The notes beneath the pieces are model-generated. The model did not search any database. It had not been told where the DNA came from and saw only the letters and a program-made list of their open reading frames with translations. Positions 12,213 through 21,940 of a stretch of 64,000 nt of DNA are shown in pieces. This DNA comes from Closterium sp. Naga37s-1 (lineage: Eukaryota > Streptophyta > Zygnematophyceae > Desmidiales > Closteriaceae). A program made the translations under genes and the position numbers. The DNA is taken from assembly GCA_947471745.1 (NCBI GenBank), contig CANJKZ010000010.1:4397001-4461000 (forward strand), written 5' to 3'. Within the stretch, counting starts at the first letter, position 1. Every line of letters begins with the position of its first letter.

Positions 12213-15052
12213 TATTTTTCAAATTCTTCGACTCTCTTTATCAAAATCCTGTGTTCACGCCCTGCAGGGCGGCCAGGCTGCCAGTGCGCCATGTGATCCA
12301 TGCGGTGGGATGGGTGGGGGCCCATACACTAATTGCATCAAGAGTGTTTCTCTTTGAAGTGTCAAACTCTCTTTGTTTCCTGCATTCACGCACCCCTGCA
12401 GGGCGGCCAGGCTGCCAGTGCGCCATGTGATCCATGCGGTGGGGCCAGTGTACTGGAATGACAGAAAGTCAGCACCCGTGCTGAAAGAAACGTACAGGTG
12501 TGTGCGGTGCAGTGCGGTGCTGTACTGTATTGTGCCCTGCTGTTCTGTGCCGTGCCGTGCTGTGCGGTCCTGTGCTGTGCGGTGCGGTACTGTGCTGTGC
12601 TGAGCCGTGCTGTGCTGTGCTGAGCCGTGCTGTGCCTTGCCGTGCCGTCAAGTGTTCTATAAAATGCAATGCATCGCCTCCCTCATTATTATCCGTTCGC
12701 CCACCTGCCCGGGTAACCCCTCTTCCGCACCTCCATTTCTGCTTCCGACCCTCCTACCTTCCACAGGAGCATTCTAAGAGAGGCCAGCAATTGTGGAGTC
12801 AAGTACATTGCCATTCCTGCAATATCATGCGGCATTTTTGGGTACACTCCATCGCCTCAACACGCCCGAGCGAGCTTAACTTTCTTTTGACAATTCCCAA
12901 AAGATATTATAACACGCCCAAGTTTTAAATTCGTGATCTTGTTTCAATCATTCGGGTACACCCCATCATCTATGCAGAAACTTTGTTTCCACATATTTAT
13001 TATTATGGTGGTTTGCTTTCCTGCCTTAGCGTATTTTTTGGGTGAACATTTGCCTTGTTGGGCAAATTTTCACCCCGCGTTTTTTTTGCTATCTTTGCGT
13101 TTCGCTGGTTTTTCCTCTGCGCTTCTCTGTCCAGTTACCCCCCTGTGAAAGGCGCCCAAGCTTCTCTGGATGTTTTGTTAAGCCAATCTTGGGGATCCGT
13201 GCAAGAGGTATGCTGCACTCACATGAGGTACCTAGGTTTTTACTCACATGTAGAGTTTGCTAACCCAACAGTGGGGTTCGGTGCAAGAGGTACATGAGGT
13301 ATGCACTCGCATGCAGTATGCACTCGCATGCAGTATGCACTCGCATGCAGTATGCACTCGCATGCAGTATGCACTCGCATGCAGTATGCACTCGCATGCG
13401 GTATGCACTCGCATGCGGTATGCACTCGCATGCAGTATGCACTCGCATGCGGTATGCACTCGCATGAGGTATGCACTCACATGCGGTATGCACTCACATG
13501 AGGTATGCACTCACATGAGGTAAACACTCACATGAGGTACGCACTCACATGAGGTATTGCACTCGCATGAGAGGTATTGCACTCACATGAGGTATTGTCA
13601 AGAGTTGCTGCTCATTTCTCGTGCTCCCATTAATTGATCCTCCATCACATGTCTAAACCCACACACCAATGCACCACTCTGTGCTGTTCTACTTGCTGTG
13701 GTGGACGCTCATTCCTCATGCACTCTCATGAGGTACACACTCTCATGAGGTACGCACTCACATGAGGTACACACTCTCATGAGGTACACACTCTCATGAG
13801 GTACACACTCACATGAGGTACACACTCACATGAGGTACGCACTCACATGAGGTACGCACTCACATGAGGTACGCACTCACACCAATGCACCACTCTGTGC
13901 TGTTCTACTTGCTGTGGTGGACGCCCATTCCTCATGCTTCCAATTTTCGGCTGAATCTGTTTTTTGAGAATTCTCAGAAAACAGATTAGTCAAATGCACA
14001 CACCGATGCACCACTTTGTGCTGTTCTACTTGCTGTGGTGGATGCTCATTCCTCATGCTTCCATTTTTCCTCCTACGCTCTTGTCCCTGACTTCCCTGCT
14101 CTGCCCACAGGTGCACTTTGTCCTATTTGACCAGTGGATGCTCAACGTTTGGCTGAATGTCATTCATGCCGCCAACCTGCCACAGCTGCTGTTGCAACGA
14201 CCACCGCCACCACAAGAGCCACCGCTGGTGCCGCCACAGCAACTCCCGCCACCGCTGTCGTCTCAGCAGGTGCAACATCGACAGCGGTCGTTTGAGTCAG
14301 CGCAACAGCAGCCAAAGCAGGCCGTGAATGAGGCGATTGGGGAGGGAGAGGAGGTGAAACAGCATCAGGTGGGGGAAGGTGGAGAAGCCGCAATGGCAGC
14401 ATGGCAGGAAGTGAGTGAAGAAGAGCAAGTGCTGCAACAGCAGCTGGTGCAACATCAGGGAGGTGAACAGCTTCCCCAGCAGAGGCAGCAGCATGCACAG
14501 GTGGTCGCAGGGGAATGGGTAGTGCCAAGAGTGGAACGACACACGCAGCAGCAACAGCAGGTGCAGCAGTCACGGCAGCAGGTGCCCCAACAGATACAGC
14601 AGCATGCACTGCTGGTCGCAGAGGAATGGAGATCACCAACTGCGGAGCAACAGACGCAGCAGCAGCAGCAACAGGAGCGCACTCAGACGCCACAGCGGCA
14701 GCAAGCGTCATCCCTTCAGGGCCATGAGCATGCACGGATGGTCAAGGACGAATCTGCAAAGGGGGCACGACAGCTACAGCAGCAGGAACAGGAGCAGAGC
14801 CAGAAGGCGCAGCATCAGCAAGAGGAGCTGCAGAAGCAGCAGCACCAGCAGAAGGTAGAGCAGCTGCTGGGAAGGAGACAGCCGCAGGAAAGGAGACAGG
14901 AGCAGGCAGAAGCGGCTGAAAACCAGCCTGTTCCTGCCAGTCCGGGCCTAAGCATGTTGGTGGATGATGGGGATGGGCGGAGATTGCAAGATAGGGGAGC
15001 AGATGAGAGGAAGGGTGGGGGGGTGAGAAGCAGGAAGCGGAATATTTTTTAG
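8459..15052 (+). CDS. MacroD-type macrodomain protein with long Gly-, repeat- and Gln-rich tails
   Basis: Exon 1 is 8459-9097. The second coding block ends at 10896 (its acceptor is uncertain; AG at 9360, 9529 or 9571). Then 11108-11156, 11866-11968, 12402-12497, 12767 to about 12850, and 14111-15052. The macrodomain reads VLVVHRGDITKWFVDGTSDAI, VNAANESVLGGGGVDR, AIHRAAGPTLLKLCRDLP, RCETGDAVTTG, LPVRHVIHAVGPVYW, VKYIAIPAISCGIFGY and VHFVLFDQW. The NAAN, GGGGVD and SCGIFGY motifs match MacroD-type macrodomains, which remove or bind ADP-ribose on proteins. The helix expected between IFGYTPS and VHFVLFD was not found; the intron there is filled with minisatellites, so the domain may be damaged or use an exon I missed. 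N-terminal part: EERQMxSPQGFQ repeats and a Gly run. C-terminal part: about 300 Gln-rich residues ending in a basic RSRKRNIF. A nuclear place is plausible but inferred. Confidence 0.72.
9330..9595 (+). repeat. Tandem copies of an intron/exon border segment
   Basis: Two copies of a roughly 100-bp block (CACTCCTCTCCACxCCTCAG, GCGCCCGCxTGCTCCTTCCA, then CTCAAGCAGxGCATxACAAC) at about 9340-9440 and 9505-9595. One of them should hold the acceptor of the second coding block. Confidence 0.6.
10117..10250. repeat. (GGA)n microsatellite encoding about 44 Gly
   Basis: GGA units with one GAA interruption. In the macrodomain gene frame it reads as poly-Gly with one Glu. Confidence 0.9.
11460..11968 (+). 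repeat. Four tandem copies of the AIHRAAG macrodomain exon
   Basis: Copies begin at 11460, 11608, 11742 and 11866, each right after a CACCAG or CTCCAG acceptor, and each encodes AIHRAAG followed by a version of PTLLKLC.DLP. Only the last continues into RCETGDAVTT and a clean donor (GTGAGT at 11969). The others lack a donor at the matching place and look like partial copies of the same exon kept in the intron. Confidence 0.85.
12143..12211. repeat. (GT)n dinucleotide microsatellite
   Basis: About 34 GT units in an intron of the macrodomain gene. Confidence 0.95.
12265..12497 (+). repeat. Duplicated HVIHAVG macrodomain exon
   Basis: A partial copy at about 12265-12310 (CTGCAGGGCGGCCAGGCTGC and HVIHAVG, then it diverges) precedes the complete exon at 12402-12497, which adds PVYWNDRKSAPVLKETY and a GTGTGT donor. 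Confidence 0.8.
12498..12655. repeat. Degenerate GTGCT/GTGCC pentanucleotide repeat
   Basis: Follows the donor of the HVIHAVG exon: imperfect 5-bp units (GTGCT, GTGCG, GTGCC). Confidence 0.85.
13289..13590. repeat. 17-bp minisatellite with GCATGC core
   Basis: About 15 units of TATGCACTCGCATGCAG drifting to TATGCACTCACATGAGG. It occupies the intron where a macrodomain exon would be expected. Related 19-bp units continue at 13722-13885. Confidence 0.92.
13722..13885. repeat. Second block of the same minisatellite family
   Basis: Units of about 18 bp, GGTACACACTCACATGA. Flanking sequence CACCAATGCACCACTCTGTG and TGCTGTTCTACTTGCTGTGG occurs at 13665, 13882 and (CACCGATGCACCACTTTGTG) 14001, so the block is part of a larger local duplication. 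Confidence 0.88.
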
Positions 15053-15953
15053 TTCAAAGTCGGTTCTTCTCTGAGCACACTGCTAAACGATTTAGACAAG
15101 CGGCGGTTACAGGAGAGGGTGGATGCTTTCTTTTAGAACTCTCTTAAACATGTTGCAAGGGGAGAGGGTGGTGGTGAGGGAGTGGGGGAGATGGACAGGA
15201 AGGGTGGTAATATCACATTTAGAATGAAAATGACAGGACAGCTGTTGACGATGTTGTAGGAGGGCGTGGAGTAACCCTGCCTCCCTTGAGATTTGAGACG
15301 TCTCGAAAAACCCATCCCCCTTGACGTATGCAGAGCTCCTCCGGCTGTAACTCGGGCTGTAGCCTGGGTGGGTGTACTTCCGGTGGTTGTAGCTCGGGCG
15401 TCTGCTGTACAACCAGCAGCAGCAGCACCACCCCAGCTCAGCAACTGGCAACAGAACCAGAATCCAGCACCATCACCAACACAACACGGCCATTGCACAC
15501 AAATAGCAGGAGCAGCATTAGCATCACCACTGCCATCAGCAGCTGCACTCAAGTATGTGTGTGGTCTTTATGTGCAGTTTCACCATTGTAATTAGCGCTG
15601 TGAATATTAACTGGTATTATGTGGTGCAAAATCTGATTGGAGGATTTTAATTACCGTAATTTTCTCCCTTGTTTTTCTAAGATTCAGCAAACTTATGATG
15701 GCCGAGGCAGCAAAATGGGATTGTGTGGAACTTCAAGAATTTTCTTACCTCAACATACACGGTATTCAAAACGCCTATACACATACAGATCAAAACTCCT
15801 ATACACATACACATACAGAGAAAGCGTTTATACACATACACACAACAACCTAATTCGGAGGCATGTCGACTTTCCCTACACACAAAACACATTCTGTACA
15901 CGATCTAGTTTTAAGCTTTGTTTATCTATGTACATGTTAGTTTCGATTCAGCT
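15053..15953. other. Convergent spacer between the macrodomain gene and transferase 3
   Basis: Nothing that I would call a gene. There is a (CATACA)-like AT-rich patch at 15775-15850 and an imperfect palindrome TTTGAGACGTCTCGAAA at 15292-15308 of the family described elsewhere. Confidence 0.5.
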
Positions 15954-17082
15954 TTACTGCACTGTCACTTCCGCGACTGGAAGCTGGTAGCGTGCGTCAT
16001 TCATTACAACCACATCGCCATACTCCTGCACAATCGCCCTCTTCTCCACAAGCAGCAGAAACGCTATTATTTTTGTCCTGCCACACCCGTGACGATTACC
16101 ATCTCTGTCCCGAGAGTATGCCGCGGCAGTTGACACTTGTCGTGCGAACCAATCTCCCCTTGGACTGCTCGAGCGGCGATTGGCGAACATTCCATTCCGT
16201 AGGATAGGGTCGAAGCTGCTAGACCGAGTGCCATGAAACGCGAGGTCCAGACTTCCTTCCTCCGCGCTGTCCATGTACGAGAGACCTTTGACTGAAAGGT
16301 TCAGGGAGTGAGGACGAAAAATATATTTTTATATGGAGATTGTTTCCGCCTCGCAAGAAAATCAGCGTCTACGGAATAAGTATTTCCGCCGTGGGCTTGA
16401 ACAACTAAGCATCTCGAACATGGAAATGCCACTTAAAGCCAGAGTCTCATGTAAGAGAGTGGACTTACCGAGTGCAGCATCAGCGGGTAGGTTCTGTGCA
16501 ATCGCGAGAAACTGCCTGAGCAGCGCGGACCCAGGCGTAAGGTACGGATTCTTTCGAACTTCCACCACCGAGCTGCACCGCTGACCCACTACGTGCCGAA
16601 CGTACGCCTCCGAGGTGAACGCGTCGATGATGCAACCCCAGACCTGCCATGAGTACGCAGCAAATTAAAATTTATATGACGTATCCAAATGCCAGGAAGG
16701 AGGCAGCGCTTGATAGCGCTGGACAATACGTTGTTCGTGCTCATTTGCATTCGCAAAAACCCAACAAACCGCTTACCACGGCCGGGGTTCTCAATGCGTC
16801 GCTCAGGTTCTTGAGCGACAGCTTCGGAATTACCAGAACCGGCCTTCCCTGATCGGCTGTGGGGTTCCGTTGCTCCATAGTCTGCAGATTCAGCGTGTAA
16901 GATTGGCCGTTAGGGTGAACTTTCGACGTGAAAACACCCAGGTTCACTTCCCGAAGGCCCAGCGAGGCCGCCTTGAGGATTGCGCGGGACGTGGCGCGAT
17001 CGTAGGGCCGCCATTGGTCGTCGTCGCGCCAGTAGATGCCGGGAACGTCGGGCTCCGAGCAGGGGAGGAAGTTGATGCACAT
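15954..17082 (-). CDS. WWE-domain PARP-type ADP-ribosyltransferase, copy 3
   Basis: Three minus-strand exons: 17082-16777, 16643-16469 and 16291-15954, in phase, 272 residues. Intron positions match copy 1 exactly (exon 1 is 306 bp in both). WWE region: PGIYWRDDDQWRPY and YTLNLQTMEQRN. Catalytic region: LAFHGTRSSSFDPILRNGM, GDWFARQVSTAAAYS, YQLPVAEVTVQ. The His, Tyr and C-terminal Glu found in copies 1 and 2 are all kept, which argues that the three copies are under selection. It converges on the macrodomain gene rather than diverging from one. Exact substrate unknown. Confidence 0.85.
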
Positions 17083-18514
17083 GGTGTCGGTTCCAATTCA
17101 CCGTTGAGATAAGAATGATGTGATTTTCACTATTCTTCCGCTACTCACGGTGCTCGCGCTGCTACTTTCGGCAAACTCGTCCGAAGGGAAGGAGAGAGCC
17201 TGAGGGTGAAGGCGCATTGTGTCAACGATAGGCGGCATCGCTGAATTTATGGTCGCGATGTGGAGTCGCTGCGCCTGGACGACACATTCTAACTGGCAGT
17301 TACCCCAGACTCCAACCCTGTTCAGTTTACCTGTATAATCTCAAGTATCGTTAGTAATTTTCTAACTATCACGCATACCCATTTTTTTTCTCCCCAATCA
17401 CGTCGCGAGCGACTTTAGAGTGTTATAATAATCTAGCTGTCATTTTGTCAACGCTGACAACCCAGAAAGAGTAGGGTAGTATTGAGTTTGACCCCATCCC
17501 CTTCCTCCACCCCCTCTGCCTCGATACTCCAAATTCGCTTACCTCGGGAACTCCATTTTTGCATCCAGCCCCCCTCGGGAATTCCCTTTTGCCTTGAAGA
17601 CACCTGTTCAGCTTACCTCGGGAGCTTTTGATTCACGCCATCAAGCTCATCGCTTCTACATCGGAACTCCCAACTCTTTCTAGCCTATCTCGTTGGCGTG
17701 GGAGGCGACCTAGAGGCTATGCTGCTGCTCCAATCGCAGACGTTACCGGTACGGCCAAGGCTTCCTGATAGCTGGATCGCGACTTGGACCGCCAGCCATT
17801 CGTTCGAGGTGCAAGGCAGGTATTGAAACGGGTGGTGTGAGAACACGACAGCGTAAGGCGTGGAAACTGGCGTAGCAGGGCGAGTAGAGTCCAGAGCCTG
17901 CATCTGTTCTGGTCCCGAGAACTTTCTTCACATCTTTATTGACAGTCTCGCTCTAAGCGCGAAGACCAGCAGCGCAGGAGTATGAACAAAAAATATGCAG
18001 CTTTACTTCGTTTTAGGTTGCTGGAGGAGTGGCACCATGCATCCCACCTCACATTCTGCAGAGTCCTTCTGTATTTTTGGAAACCAGCCGGACATCAGAC
18101 ACGTCAGACCAATCCAATTAAGTAGGCTACTGAACGCCCTCATTCAGCAACTCCAGACATCAAATACAAAACCAAACCGCAAAACAAACCAGGCCTATAC
18201 CACCGAGGCGAGCCTAATCCTTGGTGCAGAATATTTACAAGAAAGCACACCAATGTGCTGCGGAAACAGGGTAGTACCATTCAGGGGTGGCAGCACCCAA
18301 ATCTACCAGCAGCAGGAGCAGCAGGGGAGAAACACACAGCCTGGAATACCAGGGAGACTGCTGAAATAGACCTTCAATCACTATTGAAGCAGCAAAAAGT
18401 GGTTGGGCCTCTGCAGGAGGCCCCAGGGAGCATTGTCTTGTCAACCACACTCAGCTTAATCAGCAGCAGATGGAGCAGCCACCACTTTTTGGACCAGAGG
18501 GGTTGAGAGCAGTA
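17083..18514. other. Intergenic region between transferase 3 and the thioredoxin gene
   Basis: No gene seen. A partial echo of the last thioredoxin exon (reading RQCSLGPPAEAQ on the minus strand) lies at about 18400-18440, beyond the stop codon proposed for that gene. Confidence 0.5.
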
Positions 18515-20485
18515 TCAGGCTGTTTCTGTGTCGATCTCCTGAGGATTCAACACTTGGTTCGGGCCGGCTGGAGGCCCCAGGGAGCATCGGTCCGTGCTGT
18601 GTGTCTCCAGTGCCTCCTTTATTTTAGCAATCTGATGTGAACGGTGGAGAGTGGATAGGGTGGGGAGAGACAGGGAGATTCAACACTTGGTGCGGGTTGG
18701 CTGGAGGCCCTAGGGAGCATCTTTCCGTGCCGTGTGTCTCCAGCGCCTCTTTTATTTTCGCAATCTGATGTGAACAGTGGATAGTGGACAGAGCCGGGCA
18801 GGAGGAAAGGGTGGGGTGGGAGAGGGGACGGGAGGGGAAGGATGTCGATGGGCAACAACACAGTGTGGTTGACTCCCCTGTTTCCTTGATTTTAGCAATC
18901 TGAAGTAAATGATGTATAGTGGACGATAGTGTATGCGACTGGCAGAGCTGGTTGTTCGAGTCGAGTGAGGCGACTTTTGACATGACTCAAAAGTCACCTC
19001 GATAGTGTATGCGACTGGCAGAGCTGGTTGTTCGAGTCGAGTGAGGTGACTTATGCGTTCACCTCGGTTTGTAGTGGGCTTAGAGGATGCTCCCAGCACG
19101 AGGTACCGAAGTGAGGGTGACAGGGCACGACGTACCGGCGTCTAGCAGGCCGTCAGCGCTCTGGTAAAAGTGGAAAAAAGGTAACCGCTTGATGCCGACC
19201 CAAGCTAGCTTCAGAGCTGCTCGTTCAAGTCGTAGTGAGGTGACTTGTGTGTTCACCTCGCTCTTGAGTGGAATCTAAGGGAGCACTCGACATGACATAC
19301 CGAAGTAAGGGTGGCGGGGAAAGCTTCTAGCAGCCCGTCAGCGCCCCGATAGAAGTGGAAGAAAGGCAGCCGCTTGATTCCGAGCGACCGGCACAGCTGC
19401 TTGTTGGGGTCGAACTCGACCTGCAGGAAGATGACGCCCGGATGCTTCGACGCTAACATGCAGAGCTGAGAGGTGAGAAGTGGGGGGAGGGGGTAAAACG
19501 GAGGGAGAGGAGAGGGAAGAGTAAGAAACCGGCAGAGGTGCTTGTTGGGGTCGAACTCGACCTGCAGGAAGATGACGTCCGGATGCTTCGACGCCAGCAT
19601 ACAGAGCTGAAAGGGGGAGGGGAGAAAGGAGCACGTGTAGGGAGAAGTGGGCAGGTGGGTTGCGGACAAGAGGGGGACGGGAAAGAGTTGCTTGTTGGGG
19701 CCAAACTCGACTTGGAGGAAGATGACGTCAGGGTTCTTAAAAGCCAACATGCACAGCTGTGAAGGGAAGGAGGGGGAGGAGGGTGAGGAGGGGGAGGAGA
19801 GGGAGGAGGGGGAGGAGGGGAGCAGTGTGAGGAGGAGAAGGTGGGACAGGATGAGGGGAAGGAGCGGGGGAGCTGTTCCACAACGTAGGGACGCAGAAGG
19901 TGCACGTAGAAGGTATTTTTGAGGCGCCTCAAAAATCGCAAGAAGCGGGAGAGCTGTTCCACAACGTAGGGACGCAGAAGGTGCACGTAGAAGGTATAGG
20001 GCACGTAGGAAAAATCTCACCTTAGGGTGCATGGCGCGGCACGAGCGGCACCAGGTCCCGAAAAAGTCAACCACCACGAGCTTATCCCCCGCTGCGCCTA
20101 GCGCCTCCACGAATTCCGCTGTGTTCGCCACGTGTCGCATGTTCGCGGGCACGCGCCGCTCCCACCAGTTTTCGCTGGAAGGAAGGGGAATCTGGTTTCC
20201 CGCGCCCACTCCTGCGCCGATTCCTACGCCAAGCCCCGGCATGGGTTGCGCAAGGGCGCTGCGGACAATTATCGCCCCCCCGCGATTGCCTTGTAGCGAA
20301 TCCGCGCTCCGCAGACTGCGCGGCGACGCGCGACGGGGGAGCGGTTGGGCGACGAGGCTAGACGAAAGCCCTCGCAGGCGTGACGAGGCGGAAGAAGCGG
20401 CGGAACGGGAAGGAGCAGCGGAGAAGGCGGAAGCTGAGGGCGCGGAAGACGCCTGCAGCGCGAGAGGCGGATGGATAGTCGCCAT
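18515..20485 (-). CDS. Plastid ACHT-like (atypical Cys/His-rich) thioredoxin
   Basis: Proposed exons: 20485-20021, 19465-19301 and 18631-18515, all phase 0, giving 248 residues. The first about 70 residues are rich in Ser, Ala and Arg with few acids, as in a chloroplast transit peptide. Then SSENWWERRVPANMRHV, LVVVDFFGTWCRSCRAMHPK, VIFLQVEFDPNKQLCRSLGI, LPFFHFYRGADG and IAKIKEALETHSTDRCSLGP follow the order of plant ACHT proteins, which oxidise or reduce disulfides of plastid enzymes. The active site reads WCRSC. The final exon exists in at least two usable versions: an upstream one starting at 18764 (ETHGTERCSLGPPANPH, stop at about 18624) and the one chosen. The middle exon has three more copies. 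Which copies are spliced in cannot be seen. Confidence 0.78.
18924..19050. repeat. Duplication with a palindrome between the copies
   Basis: A 51-bp block at 18924-18974 recurs at 19000-19050 with one difference. Between them, at 18973-18994, lies an imperfect palindrome of the TTTTGA...CTCAAAA family (ACTTTTGACATGACTCAAAA). Confidence 0.85.
19070..19756 (-). repeat. Four copies of the central thioredoxin exon
   Basis: Minus-strand copies beginning at 19756 (LCMLAFKNPDVIFLQVEF), 19606 (LCMLASKHPDVIFLQVEF) and 19465 (complete, chosen as the exon), plus a 3' piece at about 19190-19085 reading GIKRLPFFHFYQSADGLLDA. The copies differ by several substitutions each. Confidence 0.85.
19870..19996. 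repeat. 46-bp duplication flanking a perfect 22-bp palindrome
   Basis: 19870-19915 and 19951-19996 are identical. The palindrome at 19915-19936 has core TTTTGAGGCGCCTCAAAA and starts at the last base of the left copy. Located in intron 1 of the thioredoxin gene. Confidence 0.9.
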
Positions 20486-21940
20486 ATTGAGTTGCTTTGA
20501 GTTGTTGGATTACGTTGGAGACGTGTCCGAGACTGGCAGTGGAAACTCGGGCAGACAAAAGGCCCGAGGATGAAGACGATGCTGACTGGCGGAGAGCTCA
20601 CGCAGAAGGTGATCGTGACGGTACTTTACAGCGAAGTCCCAGCGAGGGTATTACGGATTCAACGCGCGTCGACGAATTTACATGTATTTGCTGGGGCTAG
20701 TGTCGCGTTGGATTGGATGCATGCGCCTCTGGGTCACCACTCCGCAACTAGGAGACTGCAGCCCTCAAGTGCCGTCGACAGCATCGGACAGAGAGACCCT
20801 TCCAGAGGAGAGTGCATTTGAACAAATGCGCTTTTTCTGAGATGGATTCTCGAGGGTGGCCCTGCCCACGAGAGTGTCACTCCTCTTGGGGAAGTGGCTG
20901 CGCCACTGGGATCTGCGCGCGGTCTACCCTTTTCCCTCCAACACCCACCCACCGATTCAAACACATTGAAATCATCGATGACCACGACTCTGCAGCAGGC
21001 CTGTCGATTGACGGGCATATGCCCTGAACATTAAAGCGACGGTGCACATTTGCCACCCAAAACCCAGAACCCTGGCGAACTGTTACTGCGGATGGAAAGT
21101 GTCCGCACGAAATCCTGGTTTTCGCCAGCCAGCACTTTCGCGCTGGCAAGCCTGGTTCAAAAAAAAAACTTCTGAACCCAACACTGCCAAAAGTTGCCCG
21201 TCGCTTTAAGGGCTAGTTTCGCTCCAGCTCCAATGCGTCAAGTTTTTGTTTCGCACCCCACCCGTGCCACTAAGTGCTTCATTCGACCCTTGCCCGGATG
21301 CGTTAAGGGACGAAACCAGGCCTTCCCCTTTATCTAAGTTTTGGTTTCAGATCGTAGGACCCCCCCCCCCCCCCTCCCCCCCCTCTTTCTCCTTAGCCTG
21401 CACTAGAGCGCGCCAAGGGGATTTTTCCCTTAGCGTTTTGTAGCCAATCCCGTGTGTGTAGCGTGTCTCTCAGTCAGCCTAGGAACACCCGCACATTCCC
21501 TTAGCGTCCAATACGAGCTGGCCGCAGTGTACAGCTGTGACACATGGGATTATCTTGGGTAAATCTGGCTAAGTTGTTTGGCCACAGAGACATCTAAGAC
21601 ACTAAACCACAGCACGTCAAAGGAACTGAAGCACTCCAGCGCAGCAGCTCCCTCCCTCACCACCTTCGTTCGTGCGAGCCACGATTCCTCTCCACCACCA
21701 TGCAATCCATCCACCACCACATCCCACCCATGTTTTCTCTTCCGCACCGTCCCACCACCTCCACGGTATCATCCACCCAAGCCCTCAGCTCTCCCCTCCC
21801 CTCTCGTACGTGCCATGCTATGGCACTTCTCCTCCACCCAACCACTCTGCCGAGTAAACCTCGCGTCGCCTAGCTCACGCACGCGATGTTTATAGTATGG
21901 GTAGCTAACCCGTTCGCTTCGTCAGCCACATTCTCCCACA
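20486..21940. other. Intergenic region between thioredoxin and hAT genes
   Basis: Nothing coding identified. Contains the small inverted-repeat element at 21031-21209, a poly-C tract at 21359-21374, and duplicated TTTCGCTCCAGC / GCGTTAAGGGACGAAACC-type pieces. Confidence 0.45.
21031..21209. mobile_element. Small MITE-like element with TTAA ends
   Basis: TTAA followed by AGCGACGG at 21031-21042, and CCGTCGCT followed by TTAA at 21198-21209: a short terminal inverted repeat flanked by TTAA on both sides, total about 180 bp. The TTAA duplication is the target signature of piggyBac-type elements, but 8-bp ends are too short to be sure. Confidence 0.35.

Noticed and set aside
13240-13523. Cys/His-rich ORFs on both strands resembling zinc-binding repeats
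   Set aside because: They are translations of the 17-bp minisatellite; 17 is not a multiple of three, so all frames cycle.
13289-13590. CRISPR-like array
   Set aside because: Head-to-tail minisatellite without unique spacers, in a eukaryotic intron.
15133-15552. Ala/Cys-rich ORFs around 15.3 kb
   Set aside because: Both strands are open with biased composition, no recognisable domain and no fit to the neighbouring genes.
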